Shown: positions 39,451-47,987 of the stretch, piece by piece | Position numbering within the stretch: the first letter of the stretch is position 1 | Layout of the letters: every line of letters starts with the position of its first letter | DNA from: Rhizobium sp. Leaf453 | Lineage (GTDB): Bacteria; Pseudomonadota; Alphaproteobacteria; Rhizobiales; Rhizobiaceae | Length of the DNA: 64,000 nt | Direction: 5' to 3' | NCBI RefSeq assembly: GCF_001425605.1 | Contig: NZ_LMRG01000001.1 | Location: 625,597 to 689,596 of the forward strand | Position numbers and translations under genes: made by a program | The notes under the pieces: generated by a model | What the model saw: only the letters and a program-made list of their open reading frames with translations | Told to the model about the DNA's origin: nothing | Database searches by the model: none

Positions 39451-40464
39451 TCAGGCGACACCCGCGCGCAGCAGGTCGTGAATATGCAGGATGCCACTGG
39501 GAACACCATCATCTTCAACGAGGAACAGAACCGTGACCTTTTGCGCCTGCATCAGTTCCATCGCAGCACTCGCCAAAATGGACCCCTTGATGACCCGTGG
39601 CTTGTGCGACATCACCGTATCGACCGTTTCCAGCAGCAGATCACGCGACATGTGGCGGCGCAAGTCTCCATCGGTGATCACGCCGACCAGCTTTCCTATT
39701 TCATCGGTCACGCCGAGAACACCGAAACCTTTAGACGACATCTGGATGACCGCATCGCCCATCGGGCTACCGAGCGGCAGGAGCGGGATGGCATCGCCGT
39801 CATGCGCCAGTTCCTGAACCAGCAGCAATTGCGAGCCGAGCTTTCCGCCGGGATGGAAGGTCTTGAAGTCCTGCGCCGAAAATCCGCGCCGCTCCAGCAG
39901 CGCGATCGCCAAGGCATCGCCGACGGCCAATTGCAACATGGCGGAGGTCGTCGGCGCCAGACCGTGCGGGCAGGCCTCCTGGACCTTCGGCAGGGTGATG
40001 GCAACGGTTGAGTTGCGCGCCAGCAGACTTTCAGCGTTGGAGGTCACGGAAATGATCGAAACATTGAAACGCTTGGCATAGGTCAGCATATTGCCGAGTT
40101 CGACGGTTTCGCCGGACCAGGAAAGGAGGATCAGCAAATCCTCTGAGGTGATCATGCCGAGATCGCCGTGGCTTGCTTCCGTCGGATGGACGAAATAGGC
40201 CGATGTGCCGGTCGAAGCCATGGTCGCGGCGATCTTGCGGCCGATATGCCCGCTCTTGCCGACGCCGGATACCACCACGCGGCCCCGGCTACGGGCGATC
40301 AGGCTGACCGCTTCGACGAGATTATGCGAGAGCGCGGGATCCGTGGCGAAATGCGAGGCAAGCGCATTGATGCCATCGACAGCGGTCGCCATCGACCGAC
40401 CGATCGATTCGAGCACGGCACGCTCTTCCGGGGTGTTGTTATCGACCTGCCTGAGACCCATCAT
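39451..40464 (-). CDS. kpsF: Arabinose-5-phosphate isomerase, KpsF/KdsD type
   Basis: A 337-residue enzyme converting ribulose 5-phosphate to arabinose 5-phosphate, the first step of Kdo supply for capsule and LPS. The SIS domain (about 40-180) has GVGKSGHIGRK and HPTEASHGDLG; two CBS domains (about 205-335) follow. GGAG lies 5 bases before the ATG at 40464; a GTG just before it and a second ATG after it are also in frame. Heads the minus-strand kps operon. Confidence 0.93.
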   Translation of the reverse strand: MMGLRQVDNNTPEERAVLESIGRSMATAVDGINALASHFATDPALSHNLVEAVSLIARSRGRVVVSGVGKSGHIGRKIAATMASTGTSAYFVHPTEASHGDLGMITSEDLLILLSWSGETVELGNMLTYAKRFNVSIISVTSNAESLLARNSTVAITLPKVQEACPHGLAPTTSAMLQLAVGDALAIALLERRGFSAQDFKTFHPGGKLGSQLLLVQELAHDGDAIPLLPLGSPMGDAVIQMSSKGFGVLGVTDEIGKLVGVITDGDLRRHMSRDLLLETVDTVMSHKPRVIKGSILASAAMELMQAQKVTVLFLVEDDGVPSGILHIHDLLRAGVA

Positions 40465-40603
40465 CACGCTCCAAGACCCTTATCAAGTGCCCGGTTATAA
40501 CCAGAGCGCTCCCAGATCAAATCAAAATGGCCAAATCATGCGTTTTCCCCGCGACGGTGGCGCGAAAAACGTCAGAAAAACCACAAAATGTGCTGGAGAG
40601 GCC

Positions 40604-41068
40604 TCAGCTTGCACGCTTTTCGACGATGTCGTCGTCCGCAAGCAGGGATTTTCCCGGGTTGTTGACGAAGGTTTCAAGCGTCATCGTGTCGAGAATGTCG
40701 GCAATCGCATCGCGGACGATCGTCATGGAGTGGCGAACTTCGCAGGTATCCGGATCATGACAGTCATCACAGACCTCATAGGCCGTACGGCTTGCACAAC
40801 GGATCGGCGCGAGGGGGCCATCCAGCGTGCGCACGACCTGACCGATGCGGATTTCAGATGCAGGACGCGACAGGGAATAGCCGCCGCCGGGGCCTTTCTT
40901 CGAGCGCAGGATGCCTGCATTGCGCAATTCCAGAAGAATCGTATCGAGAAACTTCTTCGGGATATTGTTGCGGCTCGCAATCTCGGTGATAAAGGCCGTC
41001 TCGCCCGGATCAAGCCGCGCAAGATCAACCAGAGCCTTCAGTCCGTACTTTCCCTTTTTCGTCAGCAT
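40604..41068 (-). CDS. Rrf2-family transcriptional regulator with three cysteines
   Basis: A 154-residue Rrf2 regulator. A winged helix spans about 1-80 (KKGKYGLKALVDLA, NNIPKKFLDTILLELRNAG, GGGYSLSRP). C-terminal Cys residues in RCASRTAYEVCDDCHDPDTCEVRH suit an Fe-S cluster or thiol sensor; this segment has four Cys in 18 residues, one more than in IscR. It could sense iron, Fe-S status or cysteine. The start is ATG 41068; the frame is open to 41149. Not RirA, whose N-terminus differs. Monocistronic, facing the same way as kpsF 137 bp downstream. Confidence 0.88.
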   Translation of the reverse strand: MLTKKGKYGLKALVDLARLDPGETAFITEIASRNNIPKKFLDTILLELRNAGILRSKKGPGGGYSLSRPASEIRIGQVVRTLDGPLAPIRCASRTAYEVCDDCHDPDTCEVRHSMTIVRDAIADILDTMTLETFVNNPGKSLLADDDIVEKRAS

Positions 41069-41221
41069 CGCAGTTCGCTCTTTCCACAGATCAGCGCTCA
41101 AAAATGGCTTCGATCTGCTGATTGCCATCGTCATAAACCGGCATATCACAAGAGAAGCCTTGCCAATATACCGATTTAGTCAAAAGATGGCCAAACTGCG
41201 GTTTTCACGCACATTTATGGT

Positions 41222-41452
41222 TTACGCCACTGCATAAAGCGCCGAAGTGTCAGCGGATCGCAACACTGCCGACTTTCCGCTCTGGGCTGCCACCAACTGG
41301 CGGACCGCGGATCGCGCTTCATCCGCAGAACGGAAGTAACGCGAATCGAGATCCCAGACGTGATACTTGACCGCGACAAACTTCATGCGACCCGCATCCG
41401 GGACGACGACACCGACGGCTTCGCCGCCAAATTCTATAACCTGCTTGTTCAT
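41222..41452 (-). CDS. Small conserved-looking hypothetical protein
   Basis: A 76-residue soluble product starting MNKQVIEFGGEAVGVVVPD with VKYHVWDLDSRYFRSADEARSAV, a pattern I have seen in short rhizobial proteins of unknown role. AAGGAG lies 8 bases before the ATG, one of the best ribosome-binding sites in the window. Compact alpha/beta appearance, no membrane segment. It stands alone between the Rrf2 gene and a 500-bp gap. Confidence 0.75.
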   Translation of the reverse strand: MNKQVIEFGGEAVGVVVPDAGRMKFVAVKYHVWDLDSRYFRSADEARSAVRQLVAAQSGKSAVLRSADTSALYAVA

Positions 41453-41525
41453 ATATACGCTCCTTCCACGCCGGGACGCGGATCATTCTCAATCGTGCAA
41501 ATTCAAGGAAAGGACTGTTTTCAGA

Positions 41526-41621
41526 TCACATTCGCGTAATGAGGCGAATGCAAAGGTCTTTCGTTGCGCGACAATAGGAACGCGTGCCGCGAAGAGTGGC
41601 GACGTGATGATTGGCAAACAT
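41526..41621 (-). CDS. Possible 31-residue small protein or leader peptide
   Basis: ATG 41621 has AAGGAG about 7 bases upstream, a strong site for so short a frame. The product starts MFANHHVATLRGTRSY and is basic, with two Cys. It ends 73 bp before the 76-residue gene in the same direction, so it could be a leader. No family known; the ribosome-binding site is the only support. Confidence 0.25.
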   Translation of the reverse strand: MFANHHVATLRGTRSYCRATKDLCIRLITRM

Positions 41622-41639
41622 GACACTCTCCTTGGCAAT

Positions 41640-41664
41640 GACCCAAGCCACTTGACCTTGGGTC
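41640..41664. promoter_or_regulatory. Perfect dyad GACCCAAG-N9-CTTGGGTC
   Basis: 8-bp arms with a 9-bp spacer, ending 19 bp upstream of the possible 31-codon ORF. Could be an operator or the 5' stem of a leader transcript. No second copy noticed. Confidence 0.35.
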
Positions 41665-41896
41665 GGGTTACAGGCATCCGGCTGACTTCTCCTGTCATCG
41701 GATGATCAAGAATTACAATAGACCACCAATTCAGTCAATTAAAATTGACGTTTATTGAAAAATAATACCCATTATTTCGCCATAATAGCGATCAAAGGGA
41801 CATTGTTTTCAACAAACACGACAAATTGGAATGATGATCTAGCTCGACGGGACAACTCCTCACGTCCCGCAATGATATGTAGGCGCCGCATGGGAC

Positions 41897-41924
41897 AAAA
41901 AAAGGGCAGCCGAGGCTGCCCTTT
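41897..41924 (-). terminator. Rho-independent terminator of secDF
   Basis: 10-bp stem AAAGGGCAGC/GCTGCCCTTT around loop CGAG, followed on the minus strand by a run of seven T residues. Lies 28 bp after the secDF stop. Confidence 0.9.
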
Positions 41925-41951
41925 CAAATTTTCTTCGGCTCGGAGGCGGAA

Positions 41952-44486
41952 TCAGCTCTTGGCCAGTTCCGTACCCGGCGCGCGCGTTGCTTCCCGATCT
42001 TTCCACCAGCGGCTGAGGAAGAGCAGGATTGGACCACCGATATAGATCGATGACGTCGTCGCGACGATGACACCGAAGATCATCGGCCAGGCGAAGCTCT
42101 TGACCGCATCGCCACCCCAGATCGCCATCGGCACCAGTGAGAACGCCGTGGCCATCGAGGTGAAGATGCATCGCGCCAGCACCTGGTTGATCGACATGTC
42201 GATCAGGTCGGAGAATGGCATGGTCTTGTACTTGCGCAGGTTTTCACGCATGCGGTCGTAAACCACGACCTTGTCGTTGACCGAGTAGCCGATCATCGTC
42301 AAAAGCGCCGCGATGGCCGTCAGGTTGAAGTCAATCCCGGTCAGTGCGAAGAAGCCAATCGTCTTTGTGATATCGAGCAGCAACACCGCGATGGCGCCGA
42401 CAGCGAAGTGCCATTCGAACCGCCACCAGATGTAGAGCAGGATCGCCAGCATCGCGAGCGCCACGGCGAGGAAGCCAGAACGGGCCAGTTCCGCCGAGAT
42501 GGTCGGGCCGACGACTTCCGTCCGCTCGAAGCTTGAGTCCGGAATGACCTGGGCCACGCTGTCCTTGATCTTGTTCAGCGCAACGGTCTGTTCCTGCTCA
42601 CCACCCGGCTGGCGCTGGATGCGGATCAGAACGGACTTGTTCTGGCCGAATTCCTGCAGGGCGACTTCGCCGAGGTGCAGGCCTTCCAGTTCGCCGCGCA
42701 GCTTTGCAAGATCGATCTCGTTCTTGGAGGTCGCCTCTACCTGGATACCGCCGACGAAGTCGATGCCGTAGTTCAGGCCGGGATGGAAGAAGAGAATGAC
42801 GGAACTGACCGACAGGAAAGCCGACATGCCGATGGCGACGAAGCGCCCCTTCATGAAGGAAATCTGCGGCAGATGCGGAACGCCGCCGAACAGCGACGGG
42901 ATTTCCAGCTTCTTCATCTTGCGACGGACGACGACTTCACGCATCGCCAGACGGACGACCGTGATCGAGGTGAACATCGAGATGACGATGCCGAGCATCA
43001 TGGTAATCGCGAAGCCGCGAACCGGGCCTGTGCCGAACATGAACAGCAGGATCGTGCCCGAAAGCGTGGTGACGTTACTGTCGATGATGGTCGCATAGGC
43101 CTTGTTGAAGCCGATATCGAGCGCCTTCATCGCCCCTGCCCCGCCTTCCGTCTCTTCACGGATACGGGCGTTGATGAGGATGTTGGCGTCGACCGCCATG
43201 CCGATGCCAAGGATGATACCGGCAATACCGGGCAGCGTCAGCGTCGAGCCGAGCATGCCGAGCACGCCGACCGTCAGGATGGTGTGCAGCAGCAGGCCGA
43301 GATTGGCAATCATGCCCCAGGCGCCGTAGAGCACGACCATCAGGGTCACGACCAGGGCGAAGCCGGCGAGACCGGTATAGATGCCCATGCGGATGGAGTC
43401 GGAACCGAGGTTCGGGCCGACCGAGCGTTCTTCAATGATGGTGAGCGGCGCCGGCAACGCACCGGAGCGCAGGAGGGCCGAGAGAACGGTTGCTTCCTGG
43501 GCAGTAAAGTTACCGCTGATCTGGCCCTGGCCGCCGGTGATCGGTTCGTTGATGCGCGGCGCGGTCAGGACCTTGTCGTCGAGAACGATGGCGAAAGGCA
43601 GGCCGACATTGTCGCGGGTGATTTCGGCGAACTGGCGGGCGCCCTGGCTGTCGAAAGTGAACGAGACGATCGGCTCGTTGGTCTGCTGGTTGAAGCCGGC
43701 CTTGGCGTCGGCGAGACGTTCGCCAGCGATGGCGACGCGGCTTTCGACGGCATATTTGCCGCCGTCGTTTGCGCCCGGCAGGATGTCGACGCCACGTGGC
43801 GGCGGGTTGGGCGAGTTCGGATCGACGGAGGTGTCGACCATGTGGAAGCTCATCTGCGCGGTCGAGCCGAGCAGTTCGCGCAGATGCGTCGGATCCTGCA
43901 GACCCGGCAACTGGACGAGGATACGGTCCGAGCCGACGCGCTGGATCAGCGGTTCTGCAACGCCGACCTGGTCGACGCGGCGACGAATGATCTCGAGGCT
44001 CTGATCGACGGCGGCCGTCATGCGCTCGGTGAGGCCGGCCTCGGTGAGCTTGACGGTGATCGTGTCATCGGCCGTCGTAACATCGATGTCCGACGTGACC
44101 GTGCCGAAGCCGAGTGTGCCGGTCTGGACCGCCAGTTCCTGGATTTTCGGCATGACCTTTTCGCGATCGGCCGGATCGGGAATCTTGACGGCGATCGTGT
44201 CGCCGGCGATGCGCGCCGACGAGGTCGGCAGCCGCACGCCGCGCAGGGCGCCGCGAATGTCGTCGAGAAGCGTATTGAGACGAGCCTTGCGCAGGCCGGC
44301 CGCATCAACTTCCAGAACGAGGTGGGAACCGCCCTTCAGGTCAAGCCCGAGCGTGACAGGCTTCACCGGGAGGAAGGCGGCGTATTGCTGCTGGACAGCC
44401 AGCGGCAGCACGTTTGGTAGCGCCGCGAGTATCCCGAAAAGGGTTACTGCGACATAGGCCAGAATGGCCCATTTCGAAGTGCGCAT
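41952..44486 (-). CDS. secDF: Fused protein translocase subunit SecDF
   Basis: An 844-residue fusion of SecD and SecF, which use proton motive force to pull preproteins across the inner membrane after SecYEG. The SecD part has TLGLDLKGGSHLVLEVD near residue 45 and a large periplasmic domain to about residue 350, then membrane segments including GIAGIILGIGMAVDANILI. The SecF part starts near residue 545 (FMKGRFVAIG, GIDFVGGIQVE) and ends with the conserved TMIGYSVNDKVVVYDRMREN. About 12 membrane segments in all. Single-gene unit with its own terminator. Confidence 0.96.
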   Translation of the reverse strand: MRTSKWAILAYVAVTLFGILAALPNVLPLAVQQQYAAFLPVKPVTLGLDLKGGSHLVLEVDAAGLRKARLNTLLDDIRGALRGVRLPTSSARIAGDTIAVKIPDPADREKVMPKIQELAVQTGTLGFGTVTSDIDVTTADDTITVKLTEAGLTERMTAAVDQSLEIIRRRVDQVGVAEPLIQRVGSDRILVQLPGLQDPTHLRELLGSTAQMSFHMVDTSVDPNSPNPPPRGVDILPGANDGGKYAVESRVAIAGERLADAKAGFNQQTNEPIVSFTFDSQGARQFAEITRDNVGLPFAIVLDDKVLTAPRINEPITGGQGQISGNFTAQEATVLSALLRSGALPAPLTIIEERSVGPNLGSDSIRMGIYTGLAGFALVVTLMVVLYGAWGMIANLGLLLHTILTVGVLGMLGSTLTLPGIAGIILGIGMAVDANILINARIREETEGGAGAMKALDIGFNKAYATIIDSNVTTLSGTILLFMFGTGPVRGFAITMMLGIVISMFTSITVVRLAMREVVVRRKMKKLEIPSLFGGVPHLPQISFMKGRFVAIGMSAFLSVSSVILFFHPGLNYGIDFVGGIQVEATSKNEIDLAKLRGELEGLHLGEVALQEFGQNKSVLIRIQRQPGGEQEQTVALNKIKDSVAQVIPDSSFERTEVVGPTISAELARSGFLAVALAMLAILLYIWWRFEWHFAVGAIAVLLLDITKTIGFFALTGIDFNLTAIAALLTMIGYSVNDKVVVYDRMRENLRKYKTMPFSDLIDMSINQVLARCIFTSMATAFSLVPMAIWGGDAVKSFAWPMIFGVIVATTSSIYIGGPILLFLSRWWKDREATRAPGTELAKS

Positions 44487-44594
44487 GTTGAGGTTCCATT
44501 ATAGCCCACATCCATCGGCAGGGCCGAGGACAGCGGGTGTGACAGTCAAATGAGAAATGCGCCGCAGCGCATCAGCTGCCCCGAAGGACAGCCG

Positions 44595-45023
44595 TCAAGC
44601 GCCGAGAACCGGAGGGCCGCGGACGCGAATGATATCGTAGCGCTGGCCAGCGGCGACAGCCGGCGAAAAGGCCATTGCCGGAATACCGCCATAGGAAATG
44701 GCGGCGACGTCGATAGCAGCTGGCAGCAGGAACGGCACTGGTCCGCCGGGCGAAGCCTTGCCATCGGCGCGATCCGCGGTGAACCGCAGGTCGGCAACGG
44801 GGAAGGCCCGCATGATATGCCGCGACAGGGTCGTGTCGGACTGCCCGCTTTCGGGAACCGCGACATTGCCGGCATTCTGCTGGGTGGACAGGCGCGACGA
44901 AAAACCTTGCGCCGAGGCAACGAACTGCATGGCAAGGGCAGCCGCCAGAATCCAGAGCACGGCAAAAAGCTTGCCAGCACCTCTGCGATCGATCCTGTTG
45001 CCGTTCATGCCCATGAAGGACAT
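44595..45023 (-). CDS. Hypothetical membrane-anchored or exported protein
   Basis: About 142 residues. A basic start (NGNRIDRRGAGK) leads into a hydrophobic helix (LFAVLWILAAALAMQFVASAQ), then a polar domain with VADLRFTADRADGK and RYDIIRVRGPPVLGA. The cleavage-like ASA-Q site suggests export. The first of three close ATG codons (45023, 45014, 45008) has AAGG just upstream. It precedes secDF by 108 bp in the same direction. A longer frame in another phase (44546-44980) has the composition of a shadow. Function unknown. Confidence 0.6.
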   Translation of the reverse strand: MSFMGMNGNRIDRRGAGKLFAVLWILAAALAMQFVASAQGFSSRLSTQQNAGNVAVPESGQSDTTLSRHIMRAFPVADLRFTADRADGKASPGGPVPFLLPAAIDVAAISYGGIPAMAFSPAVAAGQRYDIIRVRGPPVLGA

Positions 45024-45172
45024 TTTCCTTCCCGTTGGCGGACAGTTTTCACTGAAAATCGCCCCATTGCTCGCCGATTCAGCCCGCAAGCGCGCCTAAA
45101 GACCATCGCTCGACGCCAAAGTCAAATCTTACCATTCGGCGACAGGTTTGGATATCCCACCACCGGCTTGCC

Positions 45173-46786
45173 TCACGCTGTGACGCCGGTCGTCCGCGTC
45201 TGGTGGATTTCGATCAGCGACGTGCCGCCGCGCTTGCGGGCATCGATCAGAGCGGCCGGCAGATCGGCGGCCTTCGAAAGCCGCACGGCGGGCACGCCAT
45301 AGGCACCGGCCGCCAGCATGAAGTCGGGAGCCGACGGCTTCACGCCTTCCGGCGTGATTCCGGATTCGACCATGAAGTTCTCGATCTCCTGATAGCCGTC
45401 ATTGTTCCAAACGAGGAAGATCACATTGGCGCCGATATCGACCGCCGATCCCAGTTCCGCCAGCGAAAACTGAATGCCACCATCGCCGACGAGGCAGATC
45501 ACCGGCTTTTCCGGATCGGCAACCGCCGCGCCCACTGCAGCCGGCGGTGCATAACCGAGCGCACCGAAGCCGGTCGCGGAGTTGAACCAGGATTTGGCCC
45601 GCGGCGCATCGCAATAGAGATTGCCGGCATAAACAGCCTGGGTGGAATCCCCGACGATCACGGCATCCGGCAGCGCCTGATAGATCGCATCTATCACGGC
45701 GATTTCGGCGCGCATCTTCGCCGTCAGTTCCGCCAGTGCCGCCTTGCGGGCATCGGCGGCCCTCTCCTTGCCCCTTGCCGCAGGCTTCGTCGTCAGGAAA
45801 GCCAGCATGCCCGAGACGGCTGCCTTGGCGCCCGACAGGATGGACAGCGCCGCATGCGGCCCGCGCGCCAGCTGTGCCGCATCGATATCCGTGCGGATCA
45901 GGTTGCCGAGAATCGGGAAACCGCCATCGGCATACATGTCATAGTCGGTCTGGCCCATTTCCGTGCCGAGCGCGATCACCAGGTCGGCGTCGGAGACCAG
46001 CCTGCGCACGGCCTTGAGGCTGGGGCTCGCCGGCACCCGCAACGGATGGCCTGCCAGCATGCCGCGCGCATTGACAGTCATCACCACCGGCGCGCCGATA
46101 CGCTCGGCAAGTTCGAGGATTTCCGCCTCCGCCGTGATCGCGCCGCCACCGCAGATGATCAGCGGGCGGCTGGAATTGCCGCAGAGGATCGCCGCCTTTT
46201 GCAGCGTCTCGGCATCGGCGCGCGGCCGCGTTGCCGTCGCCTTGCGCAAGGCCGGCGTGGAAATCCGCGCCGTCATCACATCCGTGGGGATTTCGATATG
46301 CACCGGACCCGGACGGCCGGAGGTGAGGATGGCGAAGGCTCGCTCGACCACCGGTGCCAGATCGGCGGGGTTGAGCAAGGTGTGCGAATAAAGCGCCAGC
46401 GTCTTGATCATGCCGTGCTGGTCAGGCAGCTCATGCAAAAGCCCGCGCCCGTGCCCGAGGGAATCCCGCCGGTTGACGCCGGAAATCACCAGCATCGGGA
46501 TCGAATCCTGCCGGGCCTGCGCCATCGCCGTGATCGTGTTGGTGAGGCCCGGCCCGGTGATCACAAGCGCCACGCCCGGCTTGCCGCTGACGCGGGCATA
46601 ACCGTCGGCCATGAACCCGGCTCCCTGCTCGTGGCGGGGCGTCACATGCCGGATTTTCGACGCAGCAAGACCGCGATAAAGCTCGACCGTATGAACGCCG
46701 GGAATGCCGAAGACGGTATCGACCCCATTGGCTTCCAGCAGGTCGACCAGCACTTCGCCAACGGTCTTCATCTCTGCAATGCTCAT
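45173..46786 (-). CDS. aruI: ThDP-dependent decarboxylase, probable 5-guanidino-2-oxopentanoate decarboxylase (AruI-like)
   Basis: A 537-residue acetolactate-synthase-family enzyme. Catalytic Glu53 lies in RHEQGAGFMADGYAR; the C-terminal ThDP/Mg motif runs from GDGGIQFSLAELGSA to WNNDGYQEIE. True acetolactate synthases are longer and sit with ilvH. Here the partner is an AruH-like transaminase with a 4-base overlap, the pairing used in the Pseudomonas arginine transaminase route, where 2-ketoarginine is decarboxylated to 4-guanidinobutyraldehyde. Function is inferred from family plus this pairing; another 2-oxo acid is possible. Confidence 0.82.
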   Translation of the reverse strand: MSIAEMKTVGEVLVDLLEANGVDTVFGIPGVHTVELYRGLAASKIRHVTPRHEQGAGFMADGYARVSGKPGVALVITGPGLTNTITAMAQARQDSIPMLVISGVNRRDSLGHGRGLLHELPDQHGMIKTLALYSHTLLNPADLAPVVERAFAILTSGRPGPVHIEIPTDVMTARISTPALRKATATRPRADAETLQKAAILCGNSSRPLIICGGGAITAEAEILELAERIGAPVVMTVNARGMLAGHPLRVPASPSLKAVRRLVSDADLVIALGTEMGQTDYDMYADGGFPILGNLIRTDIDAAQLARGPHAALSILSGAKAAVSGMLAFLTTKPAARGKERAADARKAALAELTAKMRAEIAVIDAIYQALPDAVIVGDSTQAVYAGNLYCDAPRAKSWFNSATGFGALGYAPPAAVGAAVADPEKPVICLVGDGGIQFSLAELGSAVDIGANVIFLVWNNDGYQEIENFMVESGITPEGVKPSAPDFMLAAGAYGVPAVRLSKAADLPAALIDARKRGGTSLIEIHQTRTTGVTA

Positions 46787-47973
46787 GCCGGGCGCTCCTG
46801 ACGCGACACCAGCCGGAGCGCCAGATCGGCGATGCGGCGGCAGGCTTCGACAATCGCCTCTTCCGGCACGGTCAGGCTCATCCGCACATAGGGCGTCGCA
46901 TGCACGCCGAAGGACGATCCCGGCATGACAGCGACATGTTCCTGCTCCAGAAGCGCCCAGGCGAAGGCTTCGCCGGTCAGCCCGGTGCCGACGACATCGA
47001 GCAGGATGAACATGCCCGCTTCCGGCGGCAGCGGCCGCACACCCGGCACATTGGACAGGTGCTCGACGATCAGATCGGCCCGAGCCTTGAAGGACGAGCG
47101 CATGGCCGCTGACGTGCCGATCTCATGGGTCAACGCATAGGCCGTCATGTCGGCGATGAAGGGCTGGACACCGAACAGCATCGTCTCGGAGACCGGCAGC
47201 AGCCGGCTTGCGAATTCCGTCGGACCGATCGCCCAGCCGCTGCGGAAACCGGGCGCTGCGTGCGACTTGGAAATCGAGGACACGACGATCGTGCGCTCGG
47301 CGAGATCAGGATTGTCGAAGGGCGAGGCAAAGGTCGCGTCGAAGATCAGTTCCTCATAGACCTCGTCGCAGACGATCCAAAGATCATGCTTGCGGCAGAC
47401 CTCACCGATCTCGCCGATTTCCTGCGCGGTCAGCACGGCGCCGGTCGGATTGTGCGGTGTGTTGAGAAGCAGCACCCGGCATTTCGGCGTGATCGCCTTT
47501 TCCAGATCCGCCGCCTGCATGTGAAAACCGTGTTCCGGCTTCAGCGGTACGGTGACGCGATGGGCGCCGGTCGATTGCACGACGCCTTCATAGGTCGCGT
47601 AATGGGGATCCCCAACCAGCACGCCGTCGCCGGCCTCGACGAGACCGAGCATCACTGCGAACAACGCCGTCTGGGTGCCGGGAAAGCACAGCACGTTCTC
47701 GGCCGTGACGTCCGGACGCCGGCGGGCATAGCGCGCCGTCAGCGCCTTGACGACGGAGGGTTCGCCGCGACCGTTGGAATAGCGGTATCGGCCGGCGTTC
47801 ATTGCCCGCTGCGCCTCGGCCAGCAGCGACGGATCGGCAGGAATGTCGGGCTCGCCGATTGTCAGCTGGATGACATCTGTGCCTTCGCTCTGCATCTGGC
47901 GCGCGCGGATATGCAAGGCCCATTTTTCGGAGCCGAGATCCGCCAGGCGGTCGGTGATCGATGAATAGCGCAT
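46783..47973 (-). CDS. aruH: Class I/II aminotransferase, probable arginine:pyruvate transaminase (AruH-like)
   Basis: A 396-residue PLP aminotransferase. The PLP Lys236 lies in SSISKSHAAPGFRSGW, with NTPHNPTG and CDEVYEELIF before it. The N-terminus MRYSSITDRLADLG and the HGFHMQAADLEKAITP block resemble Pseudomonas AruH, which moves the alpha-amino group of arginine to pyruvate. Overlaps aruI by 4 bases; separated from the TetR gene by 14 bp. All four minus-strand genes from 49522 to 45173 look like one operon. Confidence 0.85.
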   Translation of the reverse strand: MRYSSITDRLADLGSEKWALHIRARQMQSEGTDVIQLTIGEPDIPADPSLLAEAQRAMNAGRYRYSNGRGEPSVVKALTARYARRRPDVTAENVLCFPGTQTALFAVMLGLVEAGDGVLVGDPHYATYEGVVQSTGAHRVTVPLKPEHGFHMQAADLEKAITPKCRVLLLNTPHNPTGAVLTAQEIGEIGEVCRKHDLWIVCDEVYEELIFDATFASPFDNPDLAERTIVVSSISKSHAAPGFRSGWAIGPTEFASRLLPVSETMLFGVQPFIADMTAYALTHEIGTSAAMRSSFKARADLIVEHLSNVPGVRPLPPEAGMFILLDVVGTGLTGEAFAWALLEQEHVAVMPGSSFGVHATPYVRMSLTVPEEAIVEACRRIADLALRLVSRQERPA

Positions 47974-47987
47974 GGTGTCTCCTGGTA

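Larger units (their letters stand above)
41453..41951. other. Intergenic region with dyad, short ORF and terminator
   Basis: A 499-bp AT-richer gap. It holds a possible 31-codon ORF (41526-41621, minus), a perfect dyad at 41640-41664 and the secDF terminator at 41897-41924. Longer overlapping frames here look like chance. The promoter of the 76-residue gene must also lie here. Confidence 0.5.

Noticed and set aside
42675-44420. 581-codon open frame on the plus strand
   Set aside because: Antisense to secDF, which is certain by family; the frame has no motif and a shadow composition.
44546-44980. 144-codon minus-strand frame overlapping the hypothetical exported gene
   Set aside because: Reads the same DNA in another frame with Ser/Arg/Pro-rich composition and no signal; the frame at 44595-45023 has a proper signal-like helix and ribosome-binding site.
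45173-46786. Acetolactate synthase large subunit (ilvB)
   Set aside because: Shorter than IlvB, no ilvH or ilvC nearby, and paired with an AruH-like transaminase.
45203-46801. 532-codon open frame on the plus strand
   Set aside because: Antisense to the ThDP enzyme with intact catalytic motifs; no family signal.
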